A DNA stretch of 62,104 nt from Chthoniobacteraceae bacterium (GCA_947476255.1 CANJPY010000018.1:1-62104), one strand, 5' to 3'. Shown: positions 49,139 through 59,050, counted from the stretch's first letter. The notes: a model not told the origin generated them from the letters alone. Numbers and translations are program-made.

Positions 49139-50593
49139 TCAGTGCTCGTGATGAGAATTAAGAAGCGTGGGCTCCCCGGCAGGCTGGCCGATCCGAACAG
49201 CCATCAATAAGAAATGCATTGCAAACAGGAAATACCCACCCAGCAAAAGCACGAACGACATAGTATGCCCCCAGTAATAGGAATTCCCCAACTCAAGGAC
49301 TTGAGAAAAATTCGAATCTGCATCGTTCAAGGCTGAACCTGAAGCGAGGCCGCTCAAGATAAGCATCGCCGCGCCCATGCACCCACCGTAAGCGGATCCG
49401 AGGAAATGCAGCGAAATCAGACTGGACGACAACCACTCGCATCCGGAGAGACGAGGCATGATGTAATAAATCGCGCCAAAAAGAACCATGGACGCGGCTC
49501 CGCGCAGAAGCAGTGCACGCAAACCATTATCAAAGAGCGTATAATGCACTGAGTAGTCAACGGCTCTCAGGGATGAAATCGCTGAAAGCACTGTGGCAAC
49601 GCCTAGAACAGAAAGGCCAAAGAGCACAAATCGCATTGAAGGCGACGCGGTTGTGACAGTCGCGCCTTTCGCTGTTGCAAACAGATTGTACACCGTTCCA
49701 AGCACGGGAACCAAAAGAAGAATACAACCGGAAGCCGCAATCGAGCTCAACCAGAGAGGGACCGGCCCCCCCGATAAACGGGACGCCGAGATCACTCCAG
49801 CAGTCACGAAATAAAGCCAGAAAAGAGACCTTCCCAAAGGGCCGCTGAACACGGGTTGCCCCGTGACCTTGGGAACCAGAAAGTACGCAATTCCGAGAAT
49901 GACTGGTACAATCCACAGCCATAACGCGCCGCTTGATACCCACGTCGCTGCAAGTTGCTGCACCACCCCTGTCACACTATGCGAAGCCACTAGGAGATTA
50001 CCTGTGAGCAAGCTCCATCCGAGCCAAGCCACGCCACCTGAAACGAACATAACCGAGAGAGAGGGGGTTGAATCACTGTAATAGGTGATGGCAAGCCATA
50101 CCGACACGAGGCACAGACCCGCGAACATCACTATAAATGCGGCTAAAGGAAACTCGAGTCCGTTGAAAGGGCGTTGATTCCCCAAAAGAATCGAGAGCAC
50201 TCCGATTAGGACGCCTCCGTTCCAGAGAAGAGCGCCAAAACTTACCAAGGACGTGCCTGGAGCAGCCCGACCAGAGAGGCGGGCAATGATCCAAACCGCG
50301 ACTCCCAGGCACGCCGTTGAACACCACCCGTAAACAAAAGCAGCATCCGCAGCCGGGGCCAAACGCCCAAAGCTGAGAAAAGACCAATTTAAGAAGCTTG
50401 GAAAATGAAGCTTAACAGCCACGGCGGCAGCGAAAAGGGTCGAGAGGAGCAACCAGGCAACACCGCTCAGGAAAAGGCTCACCACCGCGGGACGAACCGC
50501 AGCATCGATTGCCGAACGGTTGGAAACGAGGGTTAAGTCAGTCACGGTAGATGTCTGTGGAGCAGGAGCGTGATGGCTAGCAACTTCAGTCAT
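49139..50593 (-). CDS. CcoN-like heme-copper oxidase subunit I homologue lacking all metal ligands
   Basis: 484 residues, about 12 to 13 membrane helices, clearly related to cbb3 subunit I: FGRL-P (75-80), IAYFLVPKVTGQPVFS (235-250) and FGAIYYIMPRLSG (372-384) match CcoN anchors. Against those anchors every ligand is gone. The low-spin heme His of RPLHTN is Ala (APAADA), the CuB His of YGHN is Ser (near 221), the HH pair falls in ISASRLSGG (268-276), and GHVHSG is NGLRAL (356-361). The His-Tyr cross-link site is lost as well. It therefore cannot bind hemes or CuB in the known way. Position: after the Ala-Pro protein, before the CcoO-like gene, within an ACIII-aa3 operon. The role is probably structural or anchoring for cytochromes (inference). 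Confidence 0.88.
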   Translation of the reverse strand: MTEVASHHAPAPQTSTVTDLTLVSNRSAIDAAVRPAVVSLFLSGVAWLLLSTLFAAAVAVKLHFPSFLNWSFLSFGRLAPAADAAFVYGWCSTACLGVAVWIIARLSGRAAPGTSLVSFGALLWNGGVLIGVLSILLGNQRPFNGLEFPLAAFIVMFAGLCLVSVWLAITYYSDSTPSLSVMFVSGGVAWLGWSLLTGNLLVASHSVTGVVQQLAATWVSSGALWLWIVPVILGIAYFLVPKVTGQPVFSGPLGRSLFWLYFVTAGVISASRLSGGPVPLWLSSIAASGCILLLVPVLGTVYNLFATAKGATVTTASPSMRFVLFGLSVLGVATVLSAISSLRAVDYSVHYTLFDNGLRALLLRGAASMVLFGAIYYIMPRLSGCEWLSSSLISLHFLGSAYGGCMGAAMLILSGLASGSALNDADSNFSQVLELGNSYYWGHTMSFVLLLGGYFLFAMHFLLMAVRIGQPAGEPTLLNSHHEH

Positions 50594-50631
50594 GGTTCAG
50601 GAAGGCTACGCGGTTAAAAGCTTGCTTTTTA

Positions 50632-51159
50632 TTAATTTCCACCAACCGGAGCGGGTGCCGGAGCGGGTGCCGGAGCGGGTGCCGGAGCGGGTGCCGGAGC
50701 GGGTGCCGGAGCGGGTGCCGGAGCGGGTGCCGGAGCGGGTGCCGGAGCGGGTGCCCCTAACTTTGGGAACCGGACGGTGCTTGCTCCCGCAGGTGCAGAG
50801 GGCAACGCCGGGGCGTCCCCAGCTGGGGCTTCGAGCACAGGATCAACCTTTACCGACGAGGCTGACGGCTTCTTGGAACTCAGCTCCTTGATGACAACCT
50901 GTTGGGAAACTCCAATCGGTGTCTTTGCCGTGCCTGCATTCTTGTCCGCCCACTCAAGAGTACTGAGCTTTGCAGTCTCTTCCACATTAATTTTCTTTCG
51001 AACCTCCAACCGCCGGTCCCCTCTCTTAGCTTCCACATCCATTTCAGGCGTGGAGGTTCGTGTGAGATAGAAAGCGGCTACAAGAACTGCTCCCAGACTG
51101 AGAGCGGCCCAGAGGAAGTTACCCGGCGAAAAGCCCGAAGATTCGCGAGACTGGCTCAT
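50632..51159 (-). CDS. Membrane-anchored protein with Ala-Pro rod in the ACIII operon
   Basis: 175 residues. A short N-terminus, one membrane helix (FLWAALSLGAVLVAAFYL), a charged region with LEWADKNAGTAKTPIGVSQQ (about residues 67-87), then a Pro/Ala-rich part ending in about 40 alternating Ala-Pro residues. Such (AP)n stretches are stiff rods. I recall similar one-helix proteins beside act genes in related bacteria, but no established function. It begins 3 nt after actF and precedes the CcoN-like gene. Perhaps a spacer or tether in a supercomplex. Confidence 0.8.
   Translation of the reverse strand: MSQSRESSGFSPGNFLWAALSLGAVLVAAFYLTRTSTPEMDVEAKRGDRRLEVRKKINVEETAKLSTLEWADKNAGTAKTPIGVSQQVVIKELSSKKPSASSVKVDPVLEAPAGDAPALPSAPAGASTVRFPKLGAPAPAPAPAPAPAPAPAPAPAPAPAPAPAPAPAPAPVGGN
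50648..50755 (-). repeat. Nine exact copies of a 12-bp repeat encoding Ala-Pro
   Basis: GGAGCGGGTGCC (plus strand) is repeated nine times head to tail without a mismatch, encoding 36 residues of alternating Ala and Pro on the minus strand. The unit keeps the frame, so gain or loss of copies lengthens or shortens the tail only. Confidence 0.97.
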
Positions 51160-51162
51160 TTC

Positions 51163-52362
51163 TTAGTTATGAAGGTTCACGGAACCCGCAAGGCGAGGAT
51201 CACGTTTTGGGAAAAGACACGACGCGGAGAGGCGGCGGAAGTACAACCCTGCGGCTGCACCACCCACTGCAGCAATGGAGGCTATGTCAAAAACACTCGG
51301 AGAAATTCCAGTCTGATGTAACGATGGAAGCACAATCACGTAAAGGTCAAGAATCTGCATCCCGATCATCCAAGCCGCCACACCGCACAACACCTTGGGT
51401 TTTTTCTTAGTGGACTGGAACAGCAGGAACGGGAAAGGAATAAAGAAACGGCCAACCACAAGGAAAGTACTCAGGTAGTGCCAGCTTTCAGTGTTGCGAA
51501 TCTTGAAATAGATCGTCTCTTCCGGAATGTTCGCGTACCAGATCAGCATGTACTGGCTGTATCCGATATAAGCCCAGAACACAGTGAAAGCTAACATGAA
51601 CTTACCCATCACGTGATAGTGCTCCACGTTCACAGCCTTCAAGTAGCCCGCGTTCCGCAACCCAGTGACAATCAGAACCAGAAGCGCCATTGAACTCCCA
51701 GCCGTTCCTGCAAAGATGTAGACGCCCCACATCGTCGAAAACCAATTATAATCGAGGCCCATTAACCAGTCGACGGCCGCGAAGGTCAAACAAACACCGA
51801 GAACCGGAAGCCCAATAATCGCCGCATTCCTCATCACGTAGGTGTGCTCGGGCGCGCCATCCTTGTCCTGCGCAATCGAACGGCGTGCTAAAACCGTAGC
51901 AACGCCCCCCAACCCCACGAAAAACAAAACGTACCGTATCGTGAAAAAGGTGTGGTTCAGATAGGCGGCCTTTGCATCGAGTAGAGGATCTGCACCAGGG
52001 CTTTTCTCCCACCATTTCCAAAGAATGGGGGCACACAACAAAAGGAGCGGCAGGAAAAATACCGAAAGTGCCGGGATAATACTGGCCACGTTCTCCATCT
52101 GCCGACGCACAAGAATCCCCCACTCAGAATCCGTGGCATGATGAAGTATTGTCCAAAACAAAGCTCCTACGCACAGCGTAAAAATGAGCATGAAACCAAA
52201 CAGCCAGGAAAATGCGAACTGTTCGCGTGAAGCGAACAATCCAAAAGCACTGATCAGCAAACCGAGCGCCGAAACAGCAAAACTGATCGAAGACAATTTC
52301 TTGCCGACAGCAGGGTCAAACTGTTCTGCAGTTAAATTGGAGGATTCCGTAGAGTGGCTCAT
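51163..52362 (-). CDS. actF: Alternative complex III subunit ActF (NrfD-like)
   Basis: 399 residues with about ten helices. It matches the second quinol-binding-type membrane subunit of ACIII: HTFFTIRYVLFFVGL, FAAVDWLMGLDYNWFSTMWGVYIFAG, LMLAFTVFWAYIGYSQYMLIWYANIPEET, VVGRFFIPFPFLL. ACIII oxidises menaquinol or ubiquinol and reduces cytochrome c or the oxidase. Start and stop are fused to the neighbours: 1-nt overlap with actE and 3 nt to the next gene. Confidence 0.92.
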   Translation of the reverse strand: MSHSTESSNLTAEQFDPAVGKKLSSISFAVSALGLLISAFGLFASREQFAFSWLFGFMLIFTLCVGALFWTILHHATDSEWGILVRRQMENVASIIPALSVFFLPLLLLCAPILWKWWEKSPGADPLLDAKAAYLNHTFFTIRYVLFFVGLGGVATVLARRSIAQDKDGAPEHTYVMRNAAIIGLPVLGVCLTFAAVDWLMGLDYNWFSTMWGVYIFAGTAGSSMALLVLIVTGLRNAGYLKAVNVEHYHVMGKFMLAFTVFWAYIGYSQYMLIWYANIPEETIYFKIRNTESWHYLSTFLVVGRFFIPFPFLLFQSTKKKPKVLCGVAAWMIGMQILDLYVIVLPSLHQTGISPSVFDIASIAAVGGAAAGLYFRRLSASCLFPKRDPRLAGSVNLHN

Positions 52363-53036
52363 TACTTCTTTTCCAATTGGGCCTTTAATTCCGGGGAGAG
52401 CAACTCAACCTTCACAGATTGACTTTTCTGGAGTGCTCTCACGTAAGCTACAATCGCCCAACGATCTTCCACAGCGATGCTCGGACCGTAAGCACCCATT
52501 GTGTTCTTCCCGTTTGTGATGGTCGCAAACAATTGACCATCAGGCTGCGCTTTCAAGCGGTCATCAATGAGTGATGCCACCGTCGCGAGGCCGTATGCCT
52601 TCGTGATGCCATTTCCACTCCCAGACCGGTCATGACACACAGCGCAAAAAATATCGTAACGCTCGCGCCCGCGCTGCAGGAGTTTATCGTTCACTTCCAC
52701 AGGAAAACCGTCTCCATAAACATCACCGATAACACCAGTATCCAGATACGTGGGTTCGCTCGTAAATGACGAGTTTCCACTCATGTTGTTCACCCCTGAC
52801 TGGGCGTAACGCCCCGGAAGGTTGTACCCCACAGGAATCGTTCCGGGCACCAAGGGATGATCACCCCGGTTATCACTAAAGAATCCACTCCCATGCTGGG
52901 TTATCACCTTCGGTTGATGCTTCATGTCCGGAGTGATCTGGAGCGGTGTCCCAGCAAACTTCTGCCCACGGAAACCGGCGAGGGAAACCACCGCCAGCAC
53001 CACCAACGTGAAAACAAATAGAAATGTGCGCACCAT
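52362..53036 (-). CDS. actE: Alternative complex III cytochrome c subunit ActE
   Basis: 224 residues; N-terminal signal or anchor helix (FLFVFTLVVLAVVSLAG). Heme motif CAVCHDRSGSGNG, preceded by the ACIII-specific segment RGRERYDIFC and GMPVEVNDKLL-like sequence. The likely Met ligand is in TNGKNTMGAYG. It is the monoheme subunit that carries electrons out of ACIII. Confidence 0.92.
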   Translation of the reverse strand: MVRTFLFVFTLVVLAVVSLAGFRGQKFAGTPLQITPDMKHQPKVITQHGSGFFSDNRGDHPLVPGTIPVGYNLPGRYAQSGVNNMSGNSSFTSEPTYLDTGVIGDVYGDGFPVEVNDKLLQRGRERYDIFCAVCHDRSGSGNGITKAYGLATVASLIDDRLKAQPDGQLFATITNGKNTMGAYGPSIAVEDRWAIVAYVRALQKSQSVKVELLSPELKAQLEKK

Positions 53037-53038
53037 AA

Positions 53039-53584
53039 TCAGTCGTGAATCAAGGTGACGTTTTTCGCCCCAATCTCTTCCAAAAGAGCCTTGGTGCGGG
53101 ATTCAGAAAACTTCGAATCGCGGGCTTCAATAACCATCAGAAAACCATCGTCCGTAAAACGGGTAAACCTATCCCAGTTGAAGACCGGATGATGAAGGCG
53201 CGGCAACTGGTTCATCGCAAACATGGTACCGACTGCCGTAAAGGCGGAGAAAAGGACCGTCAATTCGAAGATGATCGGGAAAAAAGCGGGCAGCGTAGCC
53301 CATGTGTAAGGCTTGCCGTGTACAATCATCGGGTAGATGAAGAAGGAGGGAATGGTCACGAGGGATATCCCAGTAAGAAATCCCAAAAGACCGCCGACAA
53401 AAACGACCGCACTCAAATTGGATTTTCCGAGCCCCATCGCCTTGTCCATTCCATGAATGGGAAAGGGCGTATGAACGTCCCAGTGCGAGAAACCCGCATC
53501 ACGGATTTTCTCGGCAGCGGACATCAGCGAAGCTGCGCTTTCGAACTCGGCTCCCAGGCCATACACTTTTCGTGACTGCGACAT
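53039..53584 (-). CDS. actD: Alternative complex III subunit ActD (DUF3341)
   Basis: 181 residues. An N-terminal soluble domain (YGLGAEFESAASLMSAAEKIRDAGF, then WDVHTPFPIHGMDKAMGL) precedes two membrane helices and the family end FNWDRFTRFTDDGFLMVIEARDSKF. DUF3341 is diagnostic of ACIII. Its role is structural. Confidence 0.94.
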   Translation of the reverse strand: MSQSRKVYGLGAEFESAASLMSAAEKIRDAGFSHWDVHTPFPIHGMDKAMGLGKSNLSAVVFVGGLLGFLTGISLVTIPSFFIYPMIVHGKPYTWATLPAFFPIIFELTVLFSAFTAVGTMFAMNQLPRLHHPVFNWDRFTRFTDDGFLMVIEARDSKFSESRTKALLEEIGAKNVTLIHD

Positions 53585-53590
53585 GGCGGA

Positions 53591-55003
53591 CTAGTGCTTA
53601 AGGTGATGGTTGTGAGGATCTGCCTCAGGTGTAACTCCCTTAACCTCAGAAATGGCGATCATCGGAAGGAATCGCATGAACAGAAGGAACAAGCTGAGGA
53701 AGATTCCGAACGTACCCACAAAGGTGAGTATCTCGGTGGTCGATGGAGAGTAATGCCCCCAGGAACTGGGAAGAAAATCTTGGGCCAGCGAAGTAACGAT
53801 GATCGTGAAGCGCTCGAACCACATCCCAACGTTCACGAACTGACACACGACGAAAACAACGACGTAGTTTGTTCTCATCTTCTTGAACCAAAAAATCTGC
53901 GGTGAAATCACGTTACAGAACATCATGATCCAGTAAGCCCATTGGTACCATCCCTTGCCGTCGATATTCGCACGCGCCGTAAAGAAAGTGAATCCCTCGA
54001 ATTTGTTCGCGCCATACCACGCCACAAATAACTCCATCAGGTAGGCGTAACCCACGATAGATCCAGTCAACAAGATGATCTTCGCCATTTTGTCGACGTG
54101 ATTACGCGTAATCATATCGTTGATCTGAGGAAAAATCCTCGCCGCCGGAAGCATGATCGTCAACACCATCGCAAACCCACCAAAAATGGCGCCGGCCACG
54201 AAGTACGGAGGAAAGATTGTCGTGTGCCATCCGGGCATGATCGAAGTGGCGAAATCGAACGACACGATCGAATGCACCGATAACACCAGAGGCGTTGATA
54301 AGCCGGCCAGAAGGAGATAGGCCATTTCATAGTGGCGCCATTGCCGGTTGCCACCTCTCCAGCCCAAGGCCAGAACTCCGTAGATAATCTGCGCAACCCT
54401 CGACTTTGCTCGGTCACGGAGCGTTGCAAGGTCTGGGATCAAGCCCACAAACCAAAACAGCACAGAAACAGAAAAGTACGTGGATACGGCGAACACGTCC
54501 CAGAGCAATGGCGAACGGAAGTTGGGCCAGATTGCATTGGTATTCGGGATAGGCGCAAGGAACCAGGCGTACCATACGCGTCCCACGTGGATGGCAGGAA
54601 AGATCCCCGCGCAAACCACCGCAAAAAGCGTCATCGCTTCAGCAGCCCGGTTGATGGACGTCCGCCACTTCTGACGGGTGAGGAAAAGCACTGCAGAAAT
54701 CAAAGTCCCCGCGTGGCCGATCCCAATCCAAAACACGAAGTTCGTGATGTCCCAAGCCCAACCATTCGGATGGTTCTCGCCCCACACACCAACCCCGTTC
54801 GAGATCTGGTAGACAATACAAATCAAACCCATCAAGGCGATCGGCGACGTAATGCAGAAGCTGAGCAGCCACCATTTGGGAGTGGACGACTCGACGATGT
54901 TGGAGACGTTTTCAGTCACCCATTGAATGGAGCGACCGTGGTCCACCAACGCGGGCCGCACCAGTTCGTGCGGCGTCTCGAGTTTTACGCTTGAATCAGC
55001 CAT
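53591..55003 (-). CDS. actC: Alternative complex III subunit ActC (NrfD/PsrC family)
   Basis: 470 residues with about ten helices. NrfD/PsrC type: [83 protein letters not shown]. It is the main quinol-binding membrane subunit. Its start overlaps the actB stop by 1 nt. Confidence 0.95.
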   Translation of the reverse strand: MADSSVKLETPHELVRPALVDHGRSIQWVTENVSNIVESSTPKWWLLSFCITSPIALMGLICIVYQISNGVGVWGENHPNGWAWDITNFVFWIGIGHAGTLISAVLFLTRQKWRTSINRAAEAMTLFAVVCAGIFPAIHVGRVWYAWFLAPIPNTNAIWPNFRSPLLWDVFAVSTYFSVSVLFWFVGLIPDLATLRDRAKSRVAQIIYGVLALGWRGGNRQWRHYEMAYLLLAGLSTPLVLSVHSIVSFDFATSIMPGWHTTIFPPYFVAGAIFGGFAMVLTIMLPAARIFPQINDMITRNHVDKMAKIILLTGSIVGYAYLMELFVAWYGANKFEGFTFFTARANIDGKGWYQWAYWIMMFCNVISPQIFWFKKMRTNYVVVFVVCQFVNVGMWFERFTIIVTSLAQDFLPSSWGHYSPSTTEILTFVGTFGIFLSLFLLFMRFLPMIAISEVKGVTPEADPHNHHLKH

Positions 55004-58000
55004 TACGCGTGTCCTCCGTTCTGAGAGCTTGTGTGCCCATGACTACCACCGTGTCCGTGACCTCCCTTGGAGGCCGATCCGGCGCGCGCAGCGTCGGGCA
55101 TTTTAGGATTGGGATTACGAATGCGTGCAAGATACCAGACACGATTCTCCGTATTTAAGTACTCCAACAGGCGGTATCCGCGCTGGTCTTCCTTGAGTTT
55201 TGCTATGCGACTCTCCGGATTACGAATGTCACCGAACACGATCGCCTCCGTAGGACACACTTGGGCACAAGCCGAAGTAAAACTGTCCGCAGGAACTCGC
55301 GGTTGGACTCCGCTGTCCGAAGACTTCACTTTGGCGGCAATCTTGGCCTCCTGAACCCGTTGCACGCAGAATGTGCACTTCTCCATCACCCCGCGCATAC
55401 GCACGGTGACGTTCGGGTTTTTCTGCATCTGGATGGAATCCGGCGTCCCTTTTTCACTGATCAAATTCCAGCGATAGAGATTGGTAATCGAGCGCTGGTT
55501 GTAATCAAAGAAGTTAAACCGGCGCACTTTAAACGGACAGTTGTTGGCGCAATACCTTGTGCCAATGCAACGATTATACGCCATCACGTTCAGCCCGTCC
55601 TCGGAGTGCACGGTCGCGTTCACAGGACAAACGGTTTCGCAGGGTGCGTTTTCGCACTGCTGACACATCATCGGCTGGCTGACCATTTCTGGCTCGTCTG
55701 CATCGCCACCCTCGCTTGCAAAATAGCGGTCGGTGCGCATCCAGTGCATTTCGCGGCCGTTAATGACCTGCTCCTTGCCAACAATTGGAATGTTATTCTC
55801 AGCCTGACACGCAGTCATACAGGCGGCACAGCCAATGCAGCTGTTGAGATCCACCGCCATGCCCCAGCCGTGTACGTCGTCCAGAGGAGGGTGCGTATAG
55901 AGCGAGAAATTTGCAGGCGCGTGGGCATCAATGCCCATCTTCTTGAAAAAGTCCTTGTTTTCGGCATTCTCGCTCCACTCCTGAGTGGTAGCCTGCCTCG
56001 TGATGTCAGCACCGCGCCCCTCCAGCGCACCATGCTCCTGGGTGATTGCGAGCGCATGACGCCTCCCAGTCTTGAGCGCGGACACCCCCGTGAGAAAACG
56101 TCTGTCCACCGTTGTCTGAAACGGAAACACATTCACCCCAACGCTTTTACCAACACTCCCCACCTCGGTTCGACCGTACCCAACCGCGACAGAAATCGAA
56201 TCGTCAGCGTGACCTGGCAGGACCAGCGCCGCTATTTCCAGCTTCTTCTCCCCCATGGAAAGGCGAATCACATCTCCCGTATCAACGCCTAACTTACGCG
56301 CAGCAGCAGGACTCAAAAGGGCTGCATTGTCCCAAGTCAGTTTTGTCACCGGATCCGGCAATTCCTGCAACCACCCATTGTTGGCGTAACGCCCGTCATC
56401 CACCTTGGAGTCGGTGATAAAGACCAGTTCAAACTGCCCGTCAGCCAAACTCGCGGCCGGTGAATCACCTATTGCTTTCGTGACTGCATCTACTCGAAGT
56501 GCTGCCTCAATGGATTTGGCAGAGGCATTTGAAAAGAAACCGTTCTTCAAGGTCTTTGCCCATACCGCGGAATAATCACCAGAGGCAGACGTCACCTCCG
56601 CGAACGTGTCGCGCACAAGAGTGAGCGGATCGGCACTGATACCGGCAATTTTGGCCAGCAACTCGTTTCCTGTGATGCCATTGTAGAGAGGCAAAATCAC
56701 TGGTTGGCCCACCACATAACTTCCGTCTGAAGCGTAGCAGTCTTCCCACTGCTCCAAATAATGCGCAGCCGGAACATGCCAGTGCGCTTTCGCTGATGTC
56801 TCGTTCTGGTCGATGGAGAGATGAACGACAGTCTTGGCCTTCGCCTGAGCTTCTGCCCAATGTACGTCGGCGGGAGCATTGTAAACTGGATTGCCTCCCA
56901 AAATGAAAAGCCCTTTCACCGCCCCTTTGCGCAACTCCTCGGCGAGTTCAGCGATGCTGGCCGACGCGTCAACGGCAGACTTTTTGAGCTCGATCGTCTT
57001 TCCAAGAGCTCCCAAGGAAACATTCACCGCGAGAGCGAGAGCTTGAACTGCCACCGGTTGCTTGTTCCCTGCCAGAACCAAAGCCTTCCCCTTGTGCGCC
57101 CAGAGATCAGCCGCGCACTCCTCCACCCACTTGTCCTTGATCTTTGTATCAACCACCTTCAACCCGGCCGCCAATGTGGCAAGGAACTGATCGCCTGACA
57201 GTTTCGCCACCTGAGCGGCAAGCGCCTTTAGAAATGCTCCCGACCGACTCGCCGCCAACCGCAAGCGATGATCCGACATGCCGCCCGTCAAAGTGTAGCG
57301 GTTTTCAACAACGTACAGGCGATTCATATTCGCCTTCGGACCATCCACCTTGCGGCGCGCCGCAAATCCCCGCACCGAAGCGATATCTCCCTCAACACCC
57401 AAAATATCCCGGTCAACGGTTAGCACAATGTCCGCTTGATCCAAACGATTCACCACCTCATGCCCGTTGCCAAAAGCAACTGCAGCGGCGGCGACTTCCA
57501 AATCGTTTCCGTTGGGTTCGTACGTTGCCCACATTGCCTTTGGATACTTCGCGAGAACCTTCCGACGCAACCGCTCACGCGTTGGAGAAACAATCCCATC
57601 CACCAAAAATGCAACACCCGAGCCATCAGCCGAAGTTTTGAGAATCTCTTCGAGATCTTTCTCGAAGGAAACAAAATCCGACTTCTTCCCAAGCGACAAG
57701 ACATCCTTCGAGCGCTGAGGATCGTACAAATCAAGAACAGAAGACTGCGCCCAAACATCGGTTGTGCCTTTGTTTACGGGATGCAAAGGATTGCCTTCGA
57801 TCTTTGTCGGACGCCCATCGAAAGTCGTCACAACCAGCGGCATGCCTCCGTTGCGCGTCGGCATCACCGACGCGAAGAAAAGAGCTTTCCCCGGCACAGA
57901 CCATTCCACGGCCTTCGTAAACGGAACGAGGTTTTTAAGCGGTCTCCGGCAAGAGGCCAGACTCAGCCCAGCAAGCGCCACAGACGCTCCCATGAACTGG

Positions 58001-58170
58001 AGAAATCCCCGGCGACTGACATCGTTTCCGTCAATCTCAGAGGCACCTTGGGGAAACTCACGGTGCATCCACTGGCGAAACTCTGGAGTGTCCTGCAGTT
58101 GACCCAGCGAACGCCAGTAGCGTTTGCCCGTTTGAGGCTCTTCGGGATGTTGAAAAATGCGCTTGCTCAT
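55003..58170 (-). CDS. actB: Alternative complex III subunit ActB (molybdopterin-like fused to iron-sulfur domain)
   Basis: 1,055 residues from [12 protein letters not shown], the family-typical start; a longer frame to 58224 would overlap actA. A Tat-like motif [12 protein letters not shown] follows at about residue 52. The large N-terminal part (about 90-720) is a molybdopterin oxidoreductase fold without evident Moco residues. From about 750 a 4Fe-4S domain has [38 protein letters not shown] and CTFCVQ with ACAQVCP, as in ActB (three 4Fe-4S and one 3Fe-4S). The C-terminus is Gly/His-rich. It moves electrons from the quinol site to the heme subunits. Confidence 0.95.
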   Translation of the reverse strand: MSKRIFQHPEEPQTGKRYWRSLGQLQDTPEFRQWMHREFPQGASEIDGNDVSRRGFLQFMGASVALAGLSLASCRRPLKNLVPFTKAVEWSVPGKALFFASVMPTRNGGMPLVVTTFDGRPTKIEGNPLHPVNKGTTDVWAQSSVLDLYDPQRSKDVLSLGKKSDFVSFEKDLEEILKTSADGSGVAFLVDGIVSPTRERLRRKVLAKYPKAMWATYEPNGNDLEVAAAAVAFGNGHEVVNRLDQADIVLTVDRDILGVEGDIASVRGFAARRKVDGPKANMNRLYVVENRYTLTGGMSDHRLRLAASRSGAFLKALAAQVAKLSGDQFLATLAAGLKVVDTKIKDKWVEECAADLWAHKGKALVLAGNKQPVAVQALALAVNVSLGALGKTIELKKSAVDASASIAELAEELRKGAVKGLFILGGNPVYNAPADVHWAEAQAKAKTVVHLSIDQNETSAKAHWHVPAAHYLEQWEDCYASDGSYVVGQPVILPLYNGITGNELLAKIAGISADPLTLVRDTFAEVTSASGDYSAVWAKTLKNGFFSNASAKSIEAALRVDAVTKAIGDSPAASLADGQFELVFITDSKVDDGRYANNGWLQELPDPVTKLTWDNAALLSPAAARKLGVDTGDVIRLSMGEKKLEIAALVLPGHADDSISVAVGYGRTEVGSVGKSVGVNVFPFQTTVDRRFLTGVSALKTGRRHALAITQEHGALEGRGADITRQATTQEWSENAENKDFFKKMGIDAHAPANFSLYTHPPLDDVHGWGMAVDLNSCIGCAACMTACQAENNIPIVGKEQVINGREMHWMRTDRYFASEGGDADEPEMVSQPMMCQQCENAPCETVCPVNATVHSEDGLNVMAYNRCIGTRYCANNCPFKVRRFNFFDYNQRSITNLYRWNLISEKGTPDSIQMQKNPNVTVRMRGVMEKCTFCVQRVQEAKIAAKVKSSDSGVQPRVPADSFTSACAQVCPTEAIVFGDIRNPESRIAKLKEDQRGYRLLEYLNTENRVWYLARIRNPNPKMPDAARAGSASKGGHGHGGSHGHTSSQNGGHA

Positions 58171-58175
58171 TTGGA

Positions 58176-58832
58176 TTAGCGATGGCAACCGGCGCAGTTC
58201 TTGACCGGGGGATTCACGTGCCACTCGTTCACGAGTGCAGCACCAATTTCACGCTGAGTTTTACCTTCGGACGGCTTCCAGTCCAAGTTCGTGACCTCGG
58301 ATACGGGGCGCAAAAACTCGGAAGGGTTTCTGTGGCAGGTTAGACACCATGCCATGGAGTGAGACTCCGCGTGGTAAACCTCATCCATTTCATTGACCTT
58401 CCCATGGCAACTCACGCAACTCACGCCGCGGTTCACATGAACAGAATGGTGGAAGTACACATGCTCGGGCGTCTTGTGGATCTGCACCCACTCGATGGGC
58501 TTGCCGCTCTTCCAGGAATCATGCACCGGCTGGAGTTTCGGATTTTCACGCTGAATCTGCGAATGGCAGTTCATGCAGACCTGAGTTGTCGGAATGTTCG
58601 AATATGCCGAAGTCTCCACGAAGGAATGACAGTAACGACAATCCATGCCCAACTGGCCTGCGTGAATTTTATGTGAAAAAGGAACAGGCTGTGAGGGCTG
58701 GTAACCCACACGCATGTATTCGGGGTTCAGGTAATACCAAACCCCGGCGCTGACTCCGCCACCCAAGATTAGGAGACAGAATATAATTTTGAAAGGGAGC
58801 CAGTTGCTCCAGCGTGGAAAAATGTTCGCCAT
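58176..58832 (-). CDS. actA: Alternative complex III pentaheme cytochrome c subunit ActA
   Basis: 218 residues. One N-terminal membrane anchor (IIFCLLILGGGVSAGVWYYL) and five CxxCH sites: CRYCH, CMNCH, CVSCH, CLTCH, CAGCH. The block GYQPSQPVPFSHKIHAGQLGMDCRYCHSFVE is diagnostic of ActA. First gene of the operon, with a promoter and a palindrome upstream. Confidence 0.95.
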   Translation of the reverse strand: MANIFPRWSNWLPFKIIFCLLILGGGVSAGVWYYLNPEYMRVGYQPSQPVPFSHKIHAGQLGMDCRYCHSFVETSAYSNIPTTQVCMNCHSQIQRENPKLQPVHDSWKSGKPIEWVQIHKTPEHVYFHHSVHVNRGVSCVSCHGKVNEMDEVYHAESHSMAWCLTCHRNPSEFLRPVSEVTNLDWKPSEGKTQREIGAALVNEWHVNPPVKNCAGCHR

Positions 58833-58908
58833 GCGACGGTCGTGTTCTGAGCGTTAAGAAAGTTGAACAAAAAGGTGCGCCATGAGGCTGATTTAAAAAC
58901 GAGGTGCG

Positions 58909-58937
58909 ATTAAACGCAGCAGTCCGACCATAGGCAA
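58909..58937 (-). promoter_or_regulatory. Sigma-70-like promoter for the act-cox operon
   Basis: On the minus strand TTGCCT (58937-58932), a 17-bp spacer, and TTTAAT (58914-58909). This matches the -35 in 4 of 6 and the -10 in 5 of 6 positions at ideal spacing. The predicted transcription start is near 58902, giving a leader of about 70 nt before actA. Confidence 0.6.
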
Positions 58938-58943
58938 GCGAGA

Positions 58944-58961
58944 TTGTGAAATTTTTCACAA
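58944..58961. promoter_or_regulatory. CRP/FNR-family-like palindromic operator
   Basis: An 18-bp perfect palindrome, TTGTGAAA-TT-TTTCACAA, contains TGTGA-N6-TCACA, the full CRP half-site arrangement. It lies 6 bp upstream of the proposed -35 box of the act-cox operon, centred at about -50. Binding by a CRP/FNR-family regulator is inferred; such a regulator is not in the window. Confidence 0.6.
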
Positions 58962-59050
58962 GCTAGCCGCTTCATAAAGGATGCACGGACCAGTAACCTG
59001 TTTTTTTTCATGAACTTATATTGTCAAAACCGCTCCAGAAAAGACGTGCT

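Noticed and set aside
48429-50593. Functional cbb3-type cytochrome oxidase
   Set aside because: The name would follow from overall similarity, but the subunit I homologue lacks all heme and CuB ligand His, and CcoP is missing.
50648-50755. CRISPR-like array
   Set aside because: Units are contiguous 12-mers without spacers and lie in frame in a coding sequence; it is a coding microsatellite.
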